A DNA stretch of 7,311 bases, from positions 1 through 7,311 of the forward strand of contig JAFYTB010000235.1 in assembly GCA_017559045.1 (NCBI GenBank), in the 5' to 3' direction. The notes beneath the pieces were generated by a model that did not search any database, was not told where the DNA came from, and saw only the letters and a program-made list of their open reading frames with translations. The position numbers were made by a program, and so were the translations under genes. Shown one piece after another: positions 5,378 to 7,311 of this stretch (positions within the stretch are counted from its first letter, which is position 1; each line of letters starts with the position of its first letter). Source of the DNA: Eggerthellaceae bacterium. Lineage in GTDB: Bacteria; Actinomycetota; Coriobacteriia; Coriobacteriales; Eggerthellaceae.

Positions 5378-6163
5378 TTACTCCTGCTCTTCAAGCGCGA
5401 GCTCAGCGTTCTGCTTGGCAATGCGCTTACGCAGCACGAGGCGTGCGATAAGCAAGCTGCCTTCGTACAGCGCAATCAGTGCAGCGAACATGAGCATCAT
5501 GGTGATCGGAGAAGCGTCCGGGGTGACCATAGCGCAGAGCACCATGAGGCCAACGTACACCATGCGCCAGTTGTCGCGCATCTTCTTGTACGGAACAACG
5601 TCGAAGACCACGAGGTAGAACACCACCAGCGGCAGCTCGAATGCCAGGCCGAAGCCGAGCTCGAACTTGATGATGATGTCAATGTAGGTGGACATACGCG
5701 GAGCAACGGTGCCCAGACCTGCCGCCTGATCGGTCAGCCACTGGAATGCAGCGTTCAGGATGACGGCATAGCAGAACACGGTGCCCAGGATGAACAGCGC
5801 AACGGCGATAGCAAACGTGGGGATGAACCACCTGCGCTCCTTCGGCTTAAGAGCCGGAAGGAAGAATGCCAGAAGCTGCCAAATGATAATGGGAGAGCAG
5901 GCAACAATGGATGCCCACAGGGAGATCTTGAAACGCGTGGAGAATGCCTCGAACGGGTCGATAGCCTGAAGCGATGCAAGACCGCTCTCGGCGTCGACGG
6001 GGAGGAAGTCAGCCACGGGCAGAAGCAGGAACTGACCCATCATCGGCGTGGCGAAGTAGAACACCAGGATGCCGATGAAGAGGCAAGCGACAATACGCAC
6101 AAGGCGCATGCGGAGCTCGCCAAGGTGGTCAAAAAGCGGCATGCGCGCCGGTCCGATAGGCAT
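5378..6163 (-). CDS. tatC: Twin-arginine translocase subunit TatC
   Basis: This 261-residue polytopic membrane protein is the receptor for twin-arginine signal peptides. The N-terminal HLGELRMRL at 13-21 contains the conserved signal-binding Glu (E16), and FLPALKPKERR at 101-111 holds the second conserved Glu. FEAFSTRFK (71-79), FGLAFELP (171-178) and TPDASP (214-219) complete the family pattern. Six membrane segments can be placed at about 22-42, 78-103, 113-136, 160-185, 199-214 and 219-240. The charged tail from about 241 is cytoplasmic. The ATG begins 2 nt after the stop of the upstream tatB-like gene, whose last codons provide the ribosome site (GGGTGAG), so the two are translationally coupled. 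Confidence 0.96.
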   Translation of the reverse strand: MPIGPARMPLFDHLGELRMRLVRIVACLFIGILVFYFATPMMGQFLLLPVADFLPVDAESGLASLQAIDPFEAFSTRFKISLWASIVACSPIIIWQLLAFFLPALKPKERRWFIPTFAIAVALFILGTVFCYAVILNAAFQWLTDQAAGLGTVAPRMSTYIDIIIKFELGFGLAFELPLVVFYLVVFDVVPYKKMRDNWRMVYVGLMVLCAMVTPDASPITMMLMFAALIALYEGSLLIARLVLRKRIAKQNAELALEEQE

Positions 6164-6165
6164 GA

Positions 6166-6711
6166 TTACTCACCCTTTCCGGTCTCGGCGGCCTCGGGCT
6201 GCGCAGCAGCAACGGTGGCCTCGGTCTTCGTATTCGTGCCATACAGCTCAGCAGCCGACGGACGCGGCTTCTCAGCTGCAGGTGCAGCCTCGGCAGCGGG
6301 AGCAGCCTCAGCAGGTGCAGCACCCTCAGCGGCGGCCTTCTCGGCAGCCTCAGCAGCAGCCTTCTCGGCAGCCTTCTTCTCAGCGCGCTCACGGTCATAG
6401 CGAGCCTTGCGCTCGGAGAAGGTCTCGGCCTTCTCGACAGCCTTCTCAGCCGTCTTCTTGGCCTCCTTGCCAGCCTTCTGAGCGGTAGCAGCAGCGTTGT
6501 CGAGCAGGTCAAGCGGGTTCTTGAAGGGATCCTCTGCGTCCTTATCGAACACCTGGCCCTTCAGCACGCCATTCATCTCATCCTGAGCGGCACGGAACTT
6601 CGCAATGCCCTTACCGATCGTCGTAGCGATCTCGGGAAGCTTGTCGGGTCCTACTACGAGGAAGCCGAACAGCAGAATGAGGAAAAGCTCAAATCCACCA
6701 ATTCCAAACAA
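6166..6711 (-). CDS. tatB: Twin-arginine translocase TatA/TatB-family subunit, TatB-like, with a TTG start
   Basis: This 181-residue protein has the Tat hairpin: a membrane helix at about 5-21, a GPDKLPE hinge at 21-27 and an amphipathic helix at about 28-42. E8 and the Gly-Pro hinge are TatB features; TatA usually has Phe-Gly there. In organisms with a single such gene the product may serve both roles. The C-terminal half is an Ala/Glu/Lys-rich charged tail (about 72-130) followed by an Ala/Pro/Glu segment (131-148), low complexity and likely cytoplasmic. The start must be TTG at 6711: a TGA lies in frame six codons upstream, and AAGGGA sits about 8 nt before it. The tail is long for TatA and normal for TatB. 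Confidence 0.9.
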   Translation of the reverse strand: MFGIGGFELFLILLFGFLVVGPDKLPEIATTIGKGIAKFRAAQDEMNGVLKGQVFDKDAEDPFKNPLDLLDNAAATAQKAGKEAKKTAEKAVEKAETFSERKARYDRERAEKKAAEKAAAEAAEKAAAEGAAPAEAAPAAEAAPAAEKPRPSAAELYGTNTKTEATVAAAQPEAAETGKGE

Positions 6712-6806
6712 GGTTGTTTCCCTTCGTCAATGTATGCTTACCGCGAGAAACCTGCGCGGCACGTATCCACAAACAGGCAACGCCCGAGGGCGCACCAAAT
6801 GAGCAT

Positions 6807-6815
6807 TTTATATCA
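6807..6815 (-). promoter_or_regulatory. Extended -10 promoter for the tat-hyp-nadE operon
   Basis: TGATATAAA on the minus strand matches TGn followed by a 5/6 -10 box. No convincing -35 hexamer is present at 16-18 bp. It falls between the upstream terminator and the tatB-like gene and would give a leader of about 90 nt. The groES promoter has the same extended form. Confidence 0.5.
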
Positions 6816-6854
6816 AATTCGCACCGATGCCGAGCGGCGGGCGATGCTTATTGC

Positions 6855-6894
6855 AAAAAACGCGAAATGCGCTCCCCCACAGGGGAACGCATTT
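6855..6894 (-). terminator. Rho-independent terminator after the small membrane protein gene
   Basis: On the minus strand AAATGCG pairs with CGCATTT and TCCCC with GGGGA across a T-G pair, giving a 13-bp stem with a 4-nt loop. A run of six T residues (6855-6860) follows after CGCG. It separates the amidohydrolase unit from the tat operon. Confidence 0.85.
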
Positions 6895-6931
6895 GTCGAA
6901 AAAGTCCTGCTCTAGCGTGGTTCTTCCGCCC

Positions 6932-6961
6932 AACGCAGAGCTCTCGTCTAACGCAGATCTC
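6932..6961. repeat. Two 12-bp direct repeats just after the small membrane protein gene
   Basis: AACGCAGAGCTC (6932-6943) and AACGCAGATCTC (6950-6961) match at 11 of 12 positions with an 18-bp period. The second copy abuts the stop codon. They lie in the 3' untranslated region before the terminator; no function is apparent. Confidence 0.55.
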
Positions 6962-7171
6962 TTACAGCGAGAACAGCGTAAGCGCCATGGTCGGGATGGA
7001 CAGAGCCAGCACCAGGATGAGGCACACGGCGATGGTGAAGATGCGCTTCACAGTTGCCTTACGCTCGGCTTCCTTCTGAGCCTGAATTTCGCGCTGCTTG
7101 GCGGCCTCGATGCGGGCTGCCTTCTGCTTTGCCGAAACCTTCTGAGCCTTAGGACCAGACTTCTCAGCCAT
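6962..7171 (-). CDS. Small protein with one C-terminal membrane segment, function unknown
   Basis: This 69-residue protein has a strongly charged, Lys/Ala/Glu/Gln-rich N-terminal region (about 1-42) likely to be helical, followed by one hydrophobic segment at about 44-66 (IFTIAVCLILVLALSIPTMA) and only a few residues after it. The layout is that of a tail-anchored protein with its N-terminus in the cytoplasm. It starts 15 nt after the amidohydrolase stop codon, with GAGAGGAA a few nt before the ATG, so both genes are probably co-transcribed and end at the terminator at 6855-6894. I do not recognise the family. A SecE-like or cell-envelope role cannot be supported. Confidence 0.75.
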   Translation of the reverse strand: MAEKSGPKAQKVSAKQKAARIEAAKQREIQAQKEAERKATVKRIFTIAVCLILVLALSIPTMALTLFSL

Positions 7172-7186
7172 AGCTTCCTCTCTTTC

Positions 7187-7311
7187 CTATCTCAACTTGC
7201 CGCGGATCTCGATGATGCGGGCAATGTTCTTAGCCACTTCAACGTCAACATGCCAACGGTTCTTCTCGTACAGAAGCTTGCCGTCGACCATGGTCATGAG
7301 CACGTCACCGG
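7187..7311 (-). CDS. Amidohydrolase family protein, C-terminal end only (partial)
   Basis: Forty C-terminal codons are visible before a TAG stop; the gene enters from the right edge. The segment GDVLMTMVDGKLLYEKNRWH near the start of the fragment matches the closing beta strands of metal-dependent amidohydrolases, of the kind seen in methylthioadenosine/S-adenosylhomocysteine deaminases and related TRZ/ATZ enzymes. The catalytic metal-binding residues lie outside the window, so substrate and activity cannot be named. Confidence 0.6.
   Translation of the reverse strand, partial: GDVLMTMVDGKLLYEKNRWHVDVEVAKNIARIIEIRGKLR

Noticed and set aside
4259..6400. Plus-strand open frame of 713 codons across nadE, hypB, hypA, tatC and the tatB-like gene
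   Set aside because: It lies antisense to five well-supported genes; its composition is that expected from reverse-reading GC-biased codons and no domain is visible.
6730..6915. Plus-strand 61-codon open frame between the tatB-like gene and the small membrane protein gene
   Set aside because: It covers the terminator stem and the tat promoter, has no ribosome site and no recognisable features.

Overview
All genes in this window lie on the minus strand, so transcription runs from high to low coordinates. Base composition is fairly GC-rich. The gene set (GroES/GroEL under HrcA/CIRCE control, a TatB-like protein plus TatC, HypA/HypB, a short NadE and a His-rich heavy-metal exporter) and the protein sequences suggest a high-GC Gram-positive anaerobe. 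My best guess is the Coriobacteriia, probably near the Eggerthellaceae (Eggerthella, Slackia, Adlercreutzia relatives). The placement is inferred from general protein resemblance, not from a marker gene.

Layout in transcription order. (1) 7311-7187 is the C-terminal end of an amidohydrolase, followed 15 nt later by a 69-residue protein with one C-terminal membrane segment; a strong hairpin terminator (6855-6894) follows. (2) An extended -10 promoter near 6807-6815 precedes five tightly spaced genes: a tatB-like gene with a TTG start, tatC, hypA, hypB and nadE. Gaps between them are 2, 14-15 or fewer, 3 and about 40 nt, so they probably form one operon. The Tat system exports folded cofactor-loaded proteins, including [NiFe]-hydrogenase complexes, and HypA/HypB load nickel into those enzymes, so the cluster links cofactor insertion with export. 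NadE makes NAD. (3) An 11-bp GC-rich hairpin follows nadE. (4) A promoter and two overlapping CIRCE operators precede groES and groEL. A 15-bp tandem repeat array fills nearly the whole groES-groEL gap, and a terminator closes the operon at 1109-1165. (5) The 5' part of a heavy-metal exporter of the ArsP_2/'putative manganese transporter' type runs off the left edge. Its -10 box lies so close to its ATG that the mRNA is probably leaderless.

The most unusual signals are the 15-bp array between groES and groEL and the overlapping pair of CIRCE operators. In one minus-strand frame the array reads as a (S/F)AKA(N/D) pentapeptide whose three central codons vary only at synonymous third positions. 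Other points of interest are the leaderless start with a dyad over the -35 region, the very long His/Cys-rich loop of the exporter, and a stand-alone NadE that resembles the synthetase half of glutamine-dependent enzymes but has no glutaminase domain. I see no CRISPR array, insertion sequence, tRNA or rRNA.
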